NCBI RefSeq assembly: GCF_000827885.1
Contig: NZ_JTKH01000021.1
Coordinates: 1-64,000, forward strand
DNA: 64,000 nt
Direction of reading: 5' to 3'
Source: Vibrio renipiscarius
GTDB lineage: Bacteria; Pseudomonadota; Gammaproteobacteria; Enterobacterales; Vibrionaceae
Below, in pieces: positions 1-9,283 of the stretch; position 1 is the first letter of the stretch, and each line of letters opens with the position of its first letter. Under the pieces are notes generated by a model. It made no database searches. It saw nothing but the letters and a program-made list of their open reading frames with translations, and was not told the origin of the DNA. The position numbers were made by a program, and so were the translations under genes.

Positions 1-814
<814 letters not shown>

Positions 815-1240
815 AAGATTTTGTCGGCTCAATGAATACTGACTTCAAAACTGTTCTTACCCGAAAGTAAGAAGTAATTTTAAAGCTATTACCATTCCAA
901 CAGAATGGTAATGAATTGACTGTGCCAAATAACTACAAGTAGCTATTTGTATTGGTCACTCAGTTCATTGAACCCAATTGTGTTTCCGAAGAAACAGTCA
1001 TTGCCGCTCTTTTAAAAAAGCAGAATAACTTATTGGATTATCATCAACGAGTGCCCACACAGATTGATAGGTTTATATTGTTAAAGAGCTTTACCTCGAG
1101 AGTTACTCTCGAAGTGGACGGTCATTTTAGCGATATAACCTTTAGTGTCAAACACTTTTTAAGTTATTTCTCTGAAAGTTACCGAGGTAACCTAACCGCC
1201 TTCGTTGTCAGCAATTAAGCTTGGTTTCCCGTGACAACGG
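815..1240 (-). other. Transcribed leader of the rRNA operon
   Basis: This stretch between the 16S 5' end and the predicted rrn start point contains no gene. It carries several perfect hairpins on the pre-rRNA: 854-860 with 867-873, 888-897 with 903-912 (10 bp stem), and the boxB/boxA pair described separately. The 88-codon open frame on the opposite strand (952-1218) is simply the complement of this leader. Confidence 0.8.
1077..1112 (-). promoter_or_regulatory. rrn antitermination boxB hairpin and boxA
   Basis: Read on the minus strand, a perfect 7-bp hairpin (TCGAGAG / CTCTCGA, 1112-1096, 3-nt loop) is followed six bases later by AGCTCTTTAACAAT at 1090-1077. The latter matches the boxA element bound by NusB/S10 in rRNA leaders. 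The order boxB then boxA, and the placement about 260 nt before 16S, are as in other gammaproteobacterial rrn operons. Confidence 0.85.
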
Positions 1241-1246
1241 AAGCGA

Positions 1247-1274
1247 ATTATAGGCAGTTTTAACTCGAACACAA
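1247..1274 (-). promoter_or_regulatory. rRNA operon promoter (P1-like)
   Basis: The minus strand has TTGTGT (1274-1269), a 16-bp spacer and a perfect TATAAT (1252-1247). The discriminator after the -10 is GC-containing (TCGC), typical of stringently controlled rrn promoters, and an A-rich stretch resembling an UP element lies just upstream (about 1277-1285). Predicted start near 1240. Confidence 0.75.
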
Positions 1275-1382
1275 CCGTTTTTTCTATCGCAGGAATCGTT
1301 TGCGCGTTTTTCAATCAAAACACTCAAACAATCACCAACTCAGAACTGAATCGCGCCGTTTTTCTTCGATCTGTTCACGTTT

Positions 1383-3956
1383 CTACTGATGAGCAATGAT
1401 TTGGTCATTGTTCACGAGTAACTTCACCGTTTTATCCGGAACGATTCTTCCAGACAAAATCGCTTTAGCAAGTGGATTCTCGACACTTTGCTGAATAGCC
1501 CGCTTCAAAGGTCGCGCCCCATACACTGGGTCAAATCCCACCTGAGCAATCAAATCGAGCGCTTTCTCAGACACTTCCATGCGATAGCCTCTTTCTTCCA
1601 TGCGCTTAGATAGACGCAGTAGTTGAATCGCTGCAATCGATTTGATGTGGGCTTGTCCTAATGGGTGAAAGACAACACTCTCGTCCACACGATTTAAAAA
1701 CTCTGGTCTGAAGTGCCTATTCACGACATCCATTACTTCATTTTTGATGCCTTGATAATCGAGTGCATGGAAATTCTCTTGGATTTGAGCCGATCCTAGA
1801 TTGGAGGTCATGATGACGACGGTATTCCGAAAGTCGACAGTGCGACCTTGACCATCCGTTAGTCGGCCATCATCAAGAACTTGGAGTAAAATATTAAACA
1901 CATCTGGATGCGCTTTTTCTACTTCATCTAATAAGATCACTGAATACGGCTTACGACGCACTGCCTCCGTTAAATAGCCGCCTTCTTCATATCCGACATA
2001 CCCTGGAGGTGCACCGACTAAGCGCGCGACTGAATGCTTTTCCATAAACTCGGACATATCAATGCGCACCATGGCATCTTCACTATCAAACATGAAGGTT
2101 GCGAGTGTTTTGCATAGTTCGGTTTTACCCACACCGGTTGGCCCTAAAAATAGGAAGGAACCAATTGGCTTATTGGGATCAGACAAACCCGCTCGACTGC
2201 GGCGAATCGCGTTCGAGACCACTTCTACCGCTTCTTTTTGCCCAATCACACGCTTATGCAGCACTTGTTCCATACGCAACAGTTTTTCTTTTTCGGCTTC
2301 CAGCATTTTTGCTACAGGAATCCCGGTTTGCTTTGACAGTACATCCGCAATTTCGACGTCGGTGACCTTATTACGCAGTAAGGTCATCTCTTGCATTTCA
2401 GCTTGAGTGGCTAAATCAAGTTGTTTTTCTAATTCCGGAATACGACCGTATTGCAATTCGGACATGCGATTAAGATCGCCAGCTCGACGAGCAAATTCCA
2501 TATCCATACGCGCTTGCTCTAACTCGGTTTTAATGTGCTGTGTACCCGATAACGCCGCTTTCTCCGCATTCCAGACTTCATCTAGCTCAGCAAAGTCACG
2601 CTCTTTTTCCTTGAGCTCGTTATTGAGCATTTCTAAGCGTTTTTCGCTCGCGTCATCGTGCTCATTCACTAACGCTTGCTGTTCTATTTTTAATTGAATG
2701 ATTTTGCGTTCAAGCTTGTCGAGTGATTCCGGCTTAGAATCTATCTGCATACGAATACTCGATGCGGCTTCATCTATAAGATCGATCGCTTTATCTGGTA
2801 ATTGACGATCAGAGACGTAACGATGGGATAGCGTCGCTGCCGCGACAATCGCAGGATCGGTAATTTCGACATGGTGATGCAATTCGTAGCGCTCTTTTAA
2901 ACCACGTAAAATCGCGATGGTATCTTCCACGCTTGGCTCATCCACCAGCACTTTTTGGAATCGACGCTCTAATGCTGGGTCCTTCTCTATATACTTACGA
3001 TATTCATCAAGTGTTGTCGCACCAACACAGTGAAGCTCTCCACGTGCAAGTGCAGGCTTTAACATATTTCCCGCATCCATCGAGCCTTCGCCTTTTCCGG
3101 CGCCGACCATGGTATGAATTTCATCAATAAAGAGAATGACATTGCCTTCTTCTTTAGATAATTCATTTAGCACTGACTTCAAGCGCTCTTCAAATTCGCC
3201 ACGGTATTTTGCGCCCGCCACCAACGCGCCCATATCCAGTGAAAGAACACGGCGACCACGTAGTCCTTCCGGTACTTCGTTATTGATGATGCGTTGAGCT
3301 AATCCTTCAACGATGGCCGTTTTCCCTACACCGGGTTCACCGATAATCACCGGGTTATTTTTGGTACGACGCTGAAGAACTTGAATGGTGCGACGAATTT
3401 CATCGTCTCGACCTATCACAGGATCGAGCTTTCCTTGTTCGGCTCGTTCGGTCAGGTCAATGGTGAATTTTTCGAGAGCTTGGCGTAATTCCTCTGCGTT
3501 GGGATCGTTAACTTTTTGGCCGCCTCGAATCTTATCGATGGCTTCACCCAGTTTTTGCTCCGTTAAACCATTTTCTTTAAGCAATGCGCCCAAAGGACCA
3601 CGATCTTCTATCGCGGCCAGCAAAAAAATTTCTGACGAGATATACGAGTCTTGACGCTTTTGAGCGACTTTGTCACACAAATTGAACAACGCGCCCATAC
3701 CACCAGACAATTGAACATCGCCACCAATACCACTGACTTTAGGGAGTCGATCTAACATCTCACTCAATTTTGAACGCAATTGGGTGAAATCGATATTTAA
3801 CATCGTCAGTAATGGGCGGATTGGACTGCCATTTTGATCCATCAGCGCAACCATCAAATGCACCGGCTCTATATATTGATGGTCGCGACCCAATGCTAAC
3901 GACTGCGCATCAGAAATAGCGATTTGAAACTTGCTAGTAAATCTATCGAGACGCAT
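1383..3956 (-). CDS. clpB: ATP-dependent protein disaggregase ClpB
   Basis: Hsp100 disaggregase that, with DnaK/DnaJ/GrpE, threads aggregated proteins through a hexameric ring in the cytosol. The protein of 857 residues is standard length. It has the N domain (about 1-145), AAA+ module 1 with Walker A GEPGVGKT and Walker [10 protein letters not shown], a coiled-coil middle domain (about 400-530) and AAA+ module 2 with GPTGVGKT and [12 protein letters not shown] chose the ATG at 3956 because the family starts MRLDRFTSK and GGAAGG lies just upstream; an in-frame extension of 8 codons lacks support. A sigma-32-type promoter precedes it. It lies next to an rrn operon, as in E. coli. No good terminator is visible between it and the rrn promoter. 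Confidence 0.98.
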   Translation of the reverse strand: MRLDRFTSKFQIAISDAQSLALGRDHQYIEPVHLMVALMDQNGSPIRPLLTMLNIDFTQLRSKLSEMLDRLPKVSGIGGDVQLSGGMGALFNLCDKVAQKRQDSYISSEIFLLAAIEDRGPLGALLKENGLTEQKLGEAIDKIRGGQKVNDPNAEELRQALEKFTIDLTERAEQGKLDPVIGRDDEIRRTIQVLQRRTKNNPVIIGEPGVGKTAIVEGLAQRIINNEVPEGLRGRRVLSLDMGALVAGAKYRGEFEERLKSVLNELSKEEGNVILFIDEIHTMVGAGKGEGSMDAGNMLKPALARGELHCVGATTLDEYRKYIEKDPALERRFQKVLVDEPSVEDTIAILRGLKERYELHHHVEITDPAIVAAATLSHRYVSDRQLPDKAIDLIDEAASSIRMQIDSKPESLDKLERKIIQLKIEQQALVNEHDDASEKRLEMLNNELKEKERDFAELDEVWNAEKAALSGTQHIKTELEQARMDMEFARRAGDLNRMSELQYGRIPELEKQLDLATQAEMQEMTLLRNKVTDVEIADVLSKQTGIPVAKMLEAEKEKLLRMEQVLHKRVIGQKEAVEVVSNAIRRSRAGLSDPNKPIGSFLFLGPTGVGKTELCKTLATFMFDSEDAMVRIDMSEFMEKHSVARLVGAPPGYVGYEEGGYLTEAVRRKPYSVILLDEVEKAHPDVFNILLQVLDDGRLTDGQGRTVDFRNTVVIMTSNLGSAQIQENFHALDYQGIKNEVMDVVNRHFRPEFLNRVDESVVFHPLGQAHIKSIAAIQLLRLSKRMEERGYRMEVSEKALDLIAQVGFDPVYGARPLKRAIQQSVENPLAKAILSGRIVPDKTVKLLVNNDQIIAHQ

Positions 3957-4002
3957 ACCAACCTTCCTAAAATCAATCAAAAATTCTAATAATTACTATG
4001 CA

Positions 4003-4031
4003 AGATGGCTGCTAAATTGTGGATTTTCAAG
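4003..4031 (-). promoter_or_regulatory. Heat-shock (sigma-32) promoter of clpB
   Basis: On the minus strand CTTGAAA (4031-4025) and AGCCATCT (4010-4003) are separated by 14 bp. They match the sigma-32 elements CTTGAAA and CCCCATNT with correct spacing, about 50 bp before the clpB start. ClpB is a classic heat-shock gene, which supports the reading. Confidence 0.8.
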
Positions 4032-4042
4032 AGGGAAAAATG

Positions 4043-4069
4043 AAAAAGGCTGACACGAGGTCAGCCTTT
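4043..4069 (-). terminator. Rho-independent terminator after pgeF
   Basis: A 9-bp stem (4046-4054 with 4060-4068, 5-nt loop) is followed on the minus strand by a run of T. It ends the rluD-pgeF transcript just before the clpB heat-shock promoter. Confidence 0.8.
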
Positions 4070-4092
4070 AAATAAAACATTGGAAAACAAAA

Positions 4093-4833
4093 CTATTCTA
4101 TCCAGATGAAACTAGCAAAACGCCCAGTGACACCATCGCGACGATAAGAATAAAATTGTTCTGAATTAGAATAAGTACACAATCCACTGGCAAAAACTTG
4201 AGTTACCCCTAAGGCATTCAAGCGTTGTGTTGCCAGTAGCTCCATGTTTGCCCACCATTTCCCAGATTGACCTGTCGATTTGAACGCCATCATTGCTTGA
4301 GAGTCTGCATCACAAAATGCTTGTCGTACATCTTCCCCAACCTCAAATGCCGTTGAACCAATCGCAGGACCCAGCCAAGCAATTACATTGCTATTGCTTA
4401 CATCGTGCTCAAACATTGCAACTGCATTTTCAATGATGCCGTTGGCCAAACCGCGCCACCCTGCATGTACCGCTGAAACTTGAGTACCTTGTGCATTCGT
4501 AAGAAGTACCGGTAAACAGTCTGCGGTCATTGCAGAAATCACCACTCCCTTATTGGATGTTACTAGCCCATCCGCATTGAGAGGTGTATCGATTGGCGAA
4601 CTCACCCTTTGCACAACTGTTGAGTGTGTTTGGTTGAGCCAAATCGGCGCAGAAGGCATCTCTGCTTTCTGCGTTAAATACTGGCGGTTCTTTAAAACCG
4701 TATCGAGATTATCCCCAACGTGGCTACCTAGGTTTAATCCTTGATAGCACTTTGTTGAAAAGCCGCCAAGTCGTGTTGACGCAATGGCCTTCACATTTTT
4801 GGGAGCATTCCACTTAGGGACAATCCACGACAT
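4093..4833 (-). CDS. pgeF: Peptidoglycan editing factor PgeF (YfiH, multicopper polyphenol oxidase family)
   Basis: YfiH-family protein of 246 residues. The family is described as a cytosolic factor that prevents wrong amino acids (L-Ser for L-Ala) entering muropeptides, and as a polyphenol oxidase. The conserved metal-ligand set is visible: His70 in LNQTH, Cys106 in ADCLPVLL and His123 in AVHAGWRG. It begins one base after the rluD stop, so the two are translationally coupled. The rluD-yfiH-clpB order is the same as in E. coli. Confidence 0.93.
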   Translation of the reverse strand: MSWIVPKWNAPKNVKAIASTRLGGFSTKCYQGLNLGSHVGDNLDTVLKNRQYLTQKAEMPSAPIWLNQTHSTVVQRVSSPIDTPLNADGLVTSNKGVVISAMTADCLPVLLTNAQGTQVSAVHAGWRGLANGIIENAVAMFEHDVSNSNVIAWLGPAIGSTAFEVGEDVRQAFCDADSQAMMAFKSTGQSGKWWANMELLATQRLNALGVTQVFASGLCTYSNSEQFYSYRRDGVTGRFASFIWIE

Positions 4834-4834
4834 A

Positions 4835-5812
4835 TTAGTAGTCTTCTTCTAAACCATGTTCAAGCGTGTCTTGACGAAGTGCTTCCGTCAAAATAACCAT
4901 ATCTTCTGGTACTGGCGCGTGGAACTCAAGTTCCTCTCCCGTTACTGGGTGAGCGAATTTCAGCATCACAGCGTGTAGCGCCTGACGATCAAATTGACGG
5001 ATCATATCTGTCAACTCTTGGCTTGCCCCTGACGGGATACGAGCACGACCACCGTACGCAGTATCACCTAGCAATGGATGTTGCAGGTAAGACATGTGTA
5101 CACGAATTTGGTGAGTACGACCTGTTTCTAGACGTAAACGAATACGCGTGTGTTCACGGAAATGCTCCGCTACACGATAATGCGTAGCCGCCGGTTTACC
5201 CATTGGGCTTACCGCCATCAAAGTGCGTTTGGTTGAGTGGCGACCAATTGGTTGCTCAATCTTACCGCCCGCAGTCATACGCCCGATAGCAATCGCTTCG
5301 TATTCACGCGTAATGTTGCGCTTTTGCAAAGCGCGCACCAAATGCGTTTGTGCAGGCACGGTTTTAGCCACGACCATAAGGCCCGTCGTGTCTTTATCCA
5401 AACGGTGAACAATACCCGCTCGTGGCACTTCCGCGATATCAGGGTAGTGATACAACAGCGCATTTAACACTGTACGATCAGGTGTACCTGCTCCTGGATG
5501 AACCACAAAGCCTCGCGGCTTGTTCATTACGATAATGTCATCATCTTCATATACGATATCCAGAGGAATATCTTGCGCTTCCCAGCGCTCTTCATCTTCA
5601 AGTTCCGCTTGCAGGATGATGACTTCGCCGCCCATAACTCGAGTACGCGGTTTGGTGATCACTTCACCATTCACTTGTACTTTACCCGCAAGTAACCACT
5701 CTTTTAGACGTGAGCGAGAAAAATCGGCAAAAATTTCGGCGATAGCTTGATCAAGTCTTTGACCTAATTGGCTATCTTTTACTGTGTTAGTTAATTCAAT
5801 CTGCTGAGCCAT
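4835..5812 (-). CDS. rluD: 23S rRNA pseudouridine synthase RluD
   Basis: Makes pseudouridines 1911, 1915 and 1917 in helix 69 of 23S rRNA. The protein has an N-terminal S4-like RNA-binding domain (about 18-80, SRSRLKEWLLAGKVQVNG) and the RluA-family catalytic domain with HRLDKDTTGL; Asp139 is the catalytic residue at the expected number. I chose the ATG at 5812 (325 residues, starting MAQQIELTN). A TTG five codons upstream (5827) is possible but neither start has a strong Shine-Dalgarno. It is divergent from bamD, an arrangement common in gammaproteobacteria. Confidence 0.96.
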   Translation of the reverse strand: MAQQIELTNTVKDSQLGQRLDQAIAEIFADFSRSRLKEWLLAGKVQVNGEVITKPRTRVMGGEVIILQAELEDEERWEAQDIPLDIVYEDDDIIVMNKPRGFVVHPGAGTPDRTVLNALLYHYPDIAEVPRAGIVHRLDKDTTGLMVVAKTVPAQTHLVRALQKRNITREYEAIAIGRMTAGGKIEQPIGRHSTKRTLMAVSPMGKPAATHYRVAEHFREHTRIRLRLETGRTHQIRVHMSYLQHPLLGDTAYGGRARIPSGASQELTDMIRQFDRQALHAVMLKFAHPVTGEELEFHAPVPEDMVILTEALRQDTLEHGLEEDY

Positions 5813-5942
5813 ATCGAACTTTTTCAAAAACTGTGGGACTAATTGCCGACAGTGTGGAAGAATATTGATCCATTGTATCTGCTACCGGCATAAAAGTAAC
5901 GGAAGCGACAAAATTATTTACTTCAAGGAATAGAATCCTGAC

Positions 5943-6668
5943 ATGAAACAGCATACTTTATCTGGATTATTGGCATTAACATTACTCGTAGGCTGCTCAA
6001 GCAGCGAAGAGATTGTTCCAGATGTTCCACCTTCAGAGCTGTACTCTGAAGCTCAGGTGTTATTGCAAGACGGTAGCTGGACAACAGCCATTGAAAAACT
6101 CGAAGCATTAGATTCTCGCTACCCTTTTGGTGCCTATTCAGAGCAAGTTCAACTCGATCTTATCTACGCCTACTATAAAAATGATGACCTCGCATTGGGC
6201 TTAGCCACCATTGAACGCTTTATTCGTCTAAACCCTACGCATGAGAAGTTAGACTGGGTATTGTATATGCGTGGATTAAGCCACATGGCTCAAGATCGCA
6301 ATTTTATGCATGATGTCTTTAATATGGACCGTAGTGATCGCGATCCAGAGCCGGTTAAAGCGGCCTTTGCGGATTTCAAAAAATTACTTGAGCGATACCC
6401 AGCCAGTCCATATGCCGAAGATTCTCAAAAACGCATGTACTCACTCAAGAATCGTCTTGCTGAATATGACCTCGCCACCGCCGATTTCTATTTACGCCGT
6501 GAAGCATGGATTGCAGCAATCAATCGTTGCCAGGAATTACAGAAAACGTATCCAGACACAGAAGCTGCACGCAAATCGTTGGACATTCAGTTAGCGGCTT
6601 ATGAAGAATTAGGCTTAGATGAGGCGATTGAACGCACGCGCCAACTAATCGAGCTTAATCCGCAGTAA
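5943..6668 (+). CDS. bamD: Outer-membrane assembly lipoprotein BamD
   Basis: Essential lipoprotein of the BAM complex that inserts beta-barrel proteins into the outer membrane. A lipoprotein signal is visible, with lipobox LVGC and Cys18 as the lipidated residue. The rest (241 residues in total) is TPR-like helical repeats typical of BamD/YfiO, including YPFGAYSEQ and the RYPASPYAEDS segment. AAGGAAT precedes the ATG. It is monocistronic, followed by a strong terminator. Confidence 0.96.
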   Translation: MKQHTLSGLLALTLLVGCSSSEEIVPDVPPSELYSEAQVLLQDGSWTTAIEKLEALDSRYPFGAYSEQVQLDLIYAYYKNDDLALGLATIERFIRLNPTHEKLDWVLYMRGLSHMAQDRNFMHDVFNMDRSDRDPEPVKAAFADFKKLLERYPASPYAEDSQKRMYSLKNRLAEYDLATADFYLRREAWIAAINRCQELQKTYPDTEAARKSLDIQLAAYEELGLDEAIERTRQLIELNPQ

Positions 6669-6680
6669 TTAAAATATAAA

Positions 6681-6707
6681 AACCGCTTAACTCTAAGCGG
6701 TTTTTTT
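6681..6707 (+). terminator. Terminator of bamD
   Basis: A 9-bp perfect stem (AACCGCTTA with TAAGCGGTT, 4-nt loop) is followed by seven T, 13 bases after the bamD stop. Confidence 0.9.
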
Positions 6708-6863
6708 CTCTCTATTTCATGATCAATTCACGAACAATGCCTTCATTGACAAGTACGATCATGCACTCTCTCTCGGTAACAAACTAACTCGCCAATTTCA
6801 TTCCTTTCTTGTTTAGAGCGCGTCAGCGACTACCTTTAAATAAAGAGACCAATAGGTGAGCGA

Positions 6864-8303
6864 ATGATTCGAGCATTATCCATCACGCTACTACTGATAC
6901 TACTACCACTCCAAGCATGGGCTATCTCACTCGCACCACTGCAAAAAGAACCGCACACAGGCGATTTATCCGTCTTGGAGAAAAAAGGACTCATACGCGT
7001 CTTAGTGTCCGCTGATCTCGGTTTTTACTATATTGAAGCAGGACAACCCAAAGGCATAATTGCGGAGTTACTTTATGATTTTGAAAAACAACTCAAACAA
7101 AGGTCTTCTTACTTCAACCTTCAAGTCATCCCGGTTAACCGTAACGAGTTAATCCCTTCGTTAGAGAAAGGCTATGGTGATCTTGTTGTCGCCAACCTGA
7201 CCATTACAGAACCGCGCAAAAAGAGCATTTCATTTAGCGAACCGATTCTTAAAGATATCCAAGAGTGGATCATTACCTCGAAAAAAACACCACAGCTCTA
7301 CGACATATCTCAATTAAGCGGAAAGGATGTCTGGGTAAGAAAAAGCTCGAGTTACTATGAAAGCTTACAAAAAGTGAACCAACGCTTACATACCCTTAAT
7401 AAGCCATTGCTGAACATTCGCCTCATTGATGAAACGCTTCAAGATATTGAGATCATCGAACTGGTCAATCAAGGCCATATTAATGCCACTGTATTAGACA
7501 GCCACAAAAGTAAACTCTGGATAGACGTCATGGATGATATCCATGCGCACAAGCAATTGCCTTTACGAAGTGATGGTGAAATTGCCTGGGCGATGCGCCA
7601 AAATAGTCCGCAATTAAAAGCTTTAGTTGATCAATATCTTACTGAATATCGTTCAGGCACTTTGTTAGGAAATGTCATTTACGGCAAATATCTAGGGGAC
7701 AGCCGTTGGTTAAAGAAAATCCTCAACCCTAAAAACATTCAACAATTGAAAAGCCTATCAAAACTCTTCAATCAATACTCTGCGCAATATAACTTTGACC
7801 CCTTGATGATTTCGGCTCAAAGTTTTCAAGAATCCGGACTGGATCAAAGTAAGGTGTCACATCAAGGCGCAGTAGGGATCATGCAAGTGCTGCCCAGCAC
7901 CGCCCGTGATCCAAACGTTAATATTCCCAATATCAACAAATTAGAAAATAACATCCACGCCGGAGTGAAATACCTGCGTTTTCTCAAAGATCGCTATTTC
8001 AGTGACGACGCCATCACCGCCGATAACCAAGTGTACTTCTCTTTAGCCGCTTACAATGCCGGCCCTGGGAACATTCGGAAAATGCGACGCCTTGCGGAGA
8101 AGCAGGGGTATGATCCGAACGTATGGTTTAAAAATGTAGAAATTATTGCTCGACGAAACATTGGGCGAGAGCCGGTCCACTACGTATCAAATATCAACCG
8201 CTACTTCATTATCTATAAACAACTCGCCGCCTTGCAGGAAATGCGCGACGCCGCCAATGATAAAAAACTCAACCCCATGCTTTTTCCCATTGAAATGAAG
8301 TAA
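6864..8303 (+). CDS. MltF-like lytic transglycosylase with solute-binding domain
   Basis: A 479-residue exported protein with two domains: a family-3 solute-binding (amino-acid-binding-like) domain at about 35-275 (RVLVSADLGFYYIEAGQPKGI...) and a C-terminal SLT goose-lysozyme-like domain from about 295. The catalytic glutamate is Glu323 in SFQESGLD, followed by GAVGIMQVLPSTA and the AAYNAGPGN motif. This is the architecture of E. coli MltF, which cleaves glycan strands to 1,6-anhydro products. Unlike E. coli MltF, I see an ordinary signal peptide (cleavage after AWA, about residue 20) and no lipobox cysteine, so it may be a soluble or N-terminally anchored periplasmic paralogue. It has its own transcript context between bamD and raiA. 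Confidence 0.88.
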   Translation: MIRALSITLLLILLPLQAWAISLAPLQKEPHTGDLSVLEKKGLIRVLVSADLGFYYIEAGQPKGIIAELLYDFEKQLKQRSSYFNLQVIPVNRNELIPSLEKGYGDLVVANLTITEPRKKSISFSEPILKDIQEWIITSKKTPQLYDISQLSGKDVWVRKSSSYYESLQKVNQRLHTLNKPLLNIRLIDETLQDIEIIELVNQGHINATVLDSHKSKLWIDVMDDIHAHKQLPLRSDGEIAWAMRQNSPQLKALVDQYLTEYRSGTLLGNVIYGKYLGDSRWLKKILNPKNIQQLKSLSKLFNQYSAQYNFDPLMISAQSFQESGLDQSKVSHQGAVGIMQVLPSTARDPNVNIPNINKLENNIHAGVKYLRFLKDRYFSDDAITADNQVYFSLAAYNAGPGNIRKMRRLAEKQGYDPNVWFKNVEIIARRNIGREPVHYVSNINRYFIIYKQLAALQEMRDAANDKKLNPMLFPIEMK

Positions 8304-8630
8304 GCAAAGATTGATATATGCAGAAATGATATTCGAGGTGTAGCCGCGAACCTAAATCGGGTTTCAGATTTAACAACCTAGCGTTCGTAATGAAGGTAAC
8401 AATGAAAGTTATCGCAAAAAAGCGTGCTGAATATCACAGAGATTGGCTGGGCAAGGATTGAACAACACTTTTATTTAGGCCGTACTTAGTCACTAAAAAG
8501 CGAATGATTTTTAGCAAAGTACCCTTACCAATCTATAGCCTTTTTTGACTTTCTCAAGCAATTTCGACGTTCTAACTAGGGACTCTTTGAGTTGGATCAC
8601 AATTGAACCTGAACCTAAGAAACCCTCCCA
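8304..8630. other. Intergenic region between mltF-like gene and raiA
   Basis: About 330 bp with no convincing gene. A 19-codon open frame starts at 8402 after GAAGG and ends at 8461, but it has no recognisable relatives and I do not call it. An AT-rich imperfect hairpin (CTAAAAA at 8493-8499 with TTTTTAG at 8508-8514) is present. The rest is presumably the raiA upstream regulatory region. Confidence 0.5.
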
Positions 8631-8652
8631 AAATAGTGATATGGATCACATT
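8631..8652 (+). promoter_or_regulatory. CRP-type site upstream of raiA
   Basis: A 22-bp near-palindrome with core GTGAT-ATGG-ATCAC flanked by A/T matches the CRP consensus closely (AAAT at the left, CATT at the right). It lies 64 bp before the raiA start. It could also be read by another CRP/FNR-family protein. RaiA is a stationary-phase or starvation factor, so cAMP-CRP control would be sensible. Confidence 0.6.
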
Positions 8653-8687
8653 CTTTTAAGCTCAAATCATTAATCTGGAGTTAACCC

Positions 8688-8738
8688 ATGAGGGATGACA
8701 CAGAGGAAAGCATTTATGAAAGCAAACATCACTGGTAA
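8688..8738 (+). CDS. Possible 16-codon upstream ORF overlapping the raiA start
   Basis: ATG at 8688 has GGAG seven bases upstream (8677-8680), an ideal Shine-Dalgarno. It opens a frame of 16 codons (MRDDTEESIYESKHHW) ending TAA at 8736-8738. The frame differs from raiA and covers the raiA Shine-Dalgarno (8703-8707) and start (8716). Ribosomes translating it would occupy the raiA start. Nothing is known of it; it may simply be an accidental open frame. Confidence 0.35.
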   Translation: MRDDTEESIYESKHHW

Positions 8739-9042
8739 AAACATCGACATCACCTCTGCAATCCGTGAGCATATTGAGAGCAAATTTAAAAAGCTTGAAA
8801 AATGGCAAGTTGACATCATTGGCTGCCAAGCGAGCATCAGCGAAGAACCAAGTAAACAGAAAAAATTTGAAGCGGTGATTACCGTACCAAAAGGAAAACT
8901 GGTTGCTTCTGCTATCCATGAAGATTTATACGCTGCCGTTAATGAGGTAGAACAAAAACTAGAACGTCAGCTGAATAAACTACGCCACAAGCCTGAAGCA
9001 CGTCGAACCGACAAGCCAGAGCTTGAAGAAGAAGTAGAATAA
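8716..9042 (+). CDS. raiA: Ribosome-associated inhibitor RaiA / hibernation factor (YfiA family)
   Basis: A 108-residue sigma-54-modulation/S30EA family protein that binds the 30S A/P-site region and silences ribosomes in stationary phase or cold. The sequence MKANITGKNIDITSAIREHIESKFKKLEKWQ is diagnostic, and the acidic tail ends ELEEEVE. I chose the ATG at 8716 because GAGGA is eight bases upstream and the family starts MxxNIT; the in-frame ATG at 8695 gives an extension without a ribosome site. As in E. coli, it is directly upstream of pheL-pheA. It is followed by its own terminator. Confidence 0.94.
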   Translation: MKANITGKNIDITSAIREHIESKFKKLEKWQVDIIGCQASISEEPSKQKKFEAVITVPKGKLVASAIHEDLYAAVNEVEQKLERQLNKLRHKPEARRTDKPELEEEVE

Positions 9043-9060
9043 ACTAACGATTGAATAGAG

Positions 9061-9087
9061 ATAGCGCCGAAAGGCGCTATTTTTTTT
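9061..9087 (+). terminator. Terminator of raiA
   Basis: A perfect 8-bp stem (ATAGCGCC with GGCGCTAT) closed by a GAAA tetraloop and followed by seven T. Confidence 0.93.
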
Positions 9088-9088
9088 C

Positions 9089-9117
9089 TTGACGCTGAAA
9101 ACTCGGTTGCTTATTGT
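9089..9117 (+). promoter_or_regulatory. Promoter of pheL-pheA
   Basis: TTGACG (9089-9094), 17-bp spacer, TATTGT (9112-9117): a good sigma-70 promoter beginning right after the raiA terminator and about 30 bp before the leader peptide. Confidence 0.7.
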
Positions 9118-9146
9118 GTTGAAGAACCAACAAAGAGATTGTTTAT

Positions 9147-9194
9147 ATGCCCCTCACCCCTCTGTTCTTTTTTGACTTGTTTTTTCTCCAATAA
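9147..9194 (+). CDS. pheL: pheA operon leader peptide (Phe-rich)
   Basis: A 15-codon ORF reading MPLTPLFFFDLFFLQ, with five phenylalanines in its second half. AAGAGA precedes the ATG. Such peptides let the ribosome sense charged tRNA-Phe: stalling at the Phe codons favours the antiterminator and expression of pheA. The downstream RNA has the expected alternative structures, so the call rests on sequence, structure and position. Confidence 0.9.
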   Translation: MPLTPLFFFDLFFLQ

Positions 9195-9267
9195 ACTTGG
9201 AGGCAGACTCGTTTTAGAAAGGTAAGTCAAAAACGAACAGAAAGCCTCCCTATCGGGAGGTTTTTTT
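9162..9267 (+). promoter_or_regulatory. pheA transcription attenuator
   Basis: Three alternative pairings are visible. Region 1 (9162-9178, over the Phe codons) pairs with 9224-9240 at 16 of 17 positions. The antiterminator pairs GGAGGC 9199-9204 with GCCTCC 9244-9249, and TCGTTTT 9209-9215 with AAAACGA 9230-9236. The terminator pairs CCTCCC 9245-9250 with GGGAGG 9255-9260 and is followed by seven T. Region 1 pairing removes part of the antiterminator, leaving the terminator free. Confidence 0.88.
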
Positions 9268-9283
9268 ATGTAAGGAAATTCAG

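Noticed and set aside
952..1218. 88-codon open frame on the plus strand
   Set aside because: It is the complement of the rRNA leader (boxB, boxA, hairpins), has no ribosome site and no recognisable protein features.
8402..8461. 19-codon frame MKVIAKKRAEYHRDWLGKD after GAAGG
   Set aside because: The first residues resemble the start of HigB-type toxins, but the likeness ends after six residues and no antitoxin or remnant follows. Too short to support.
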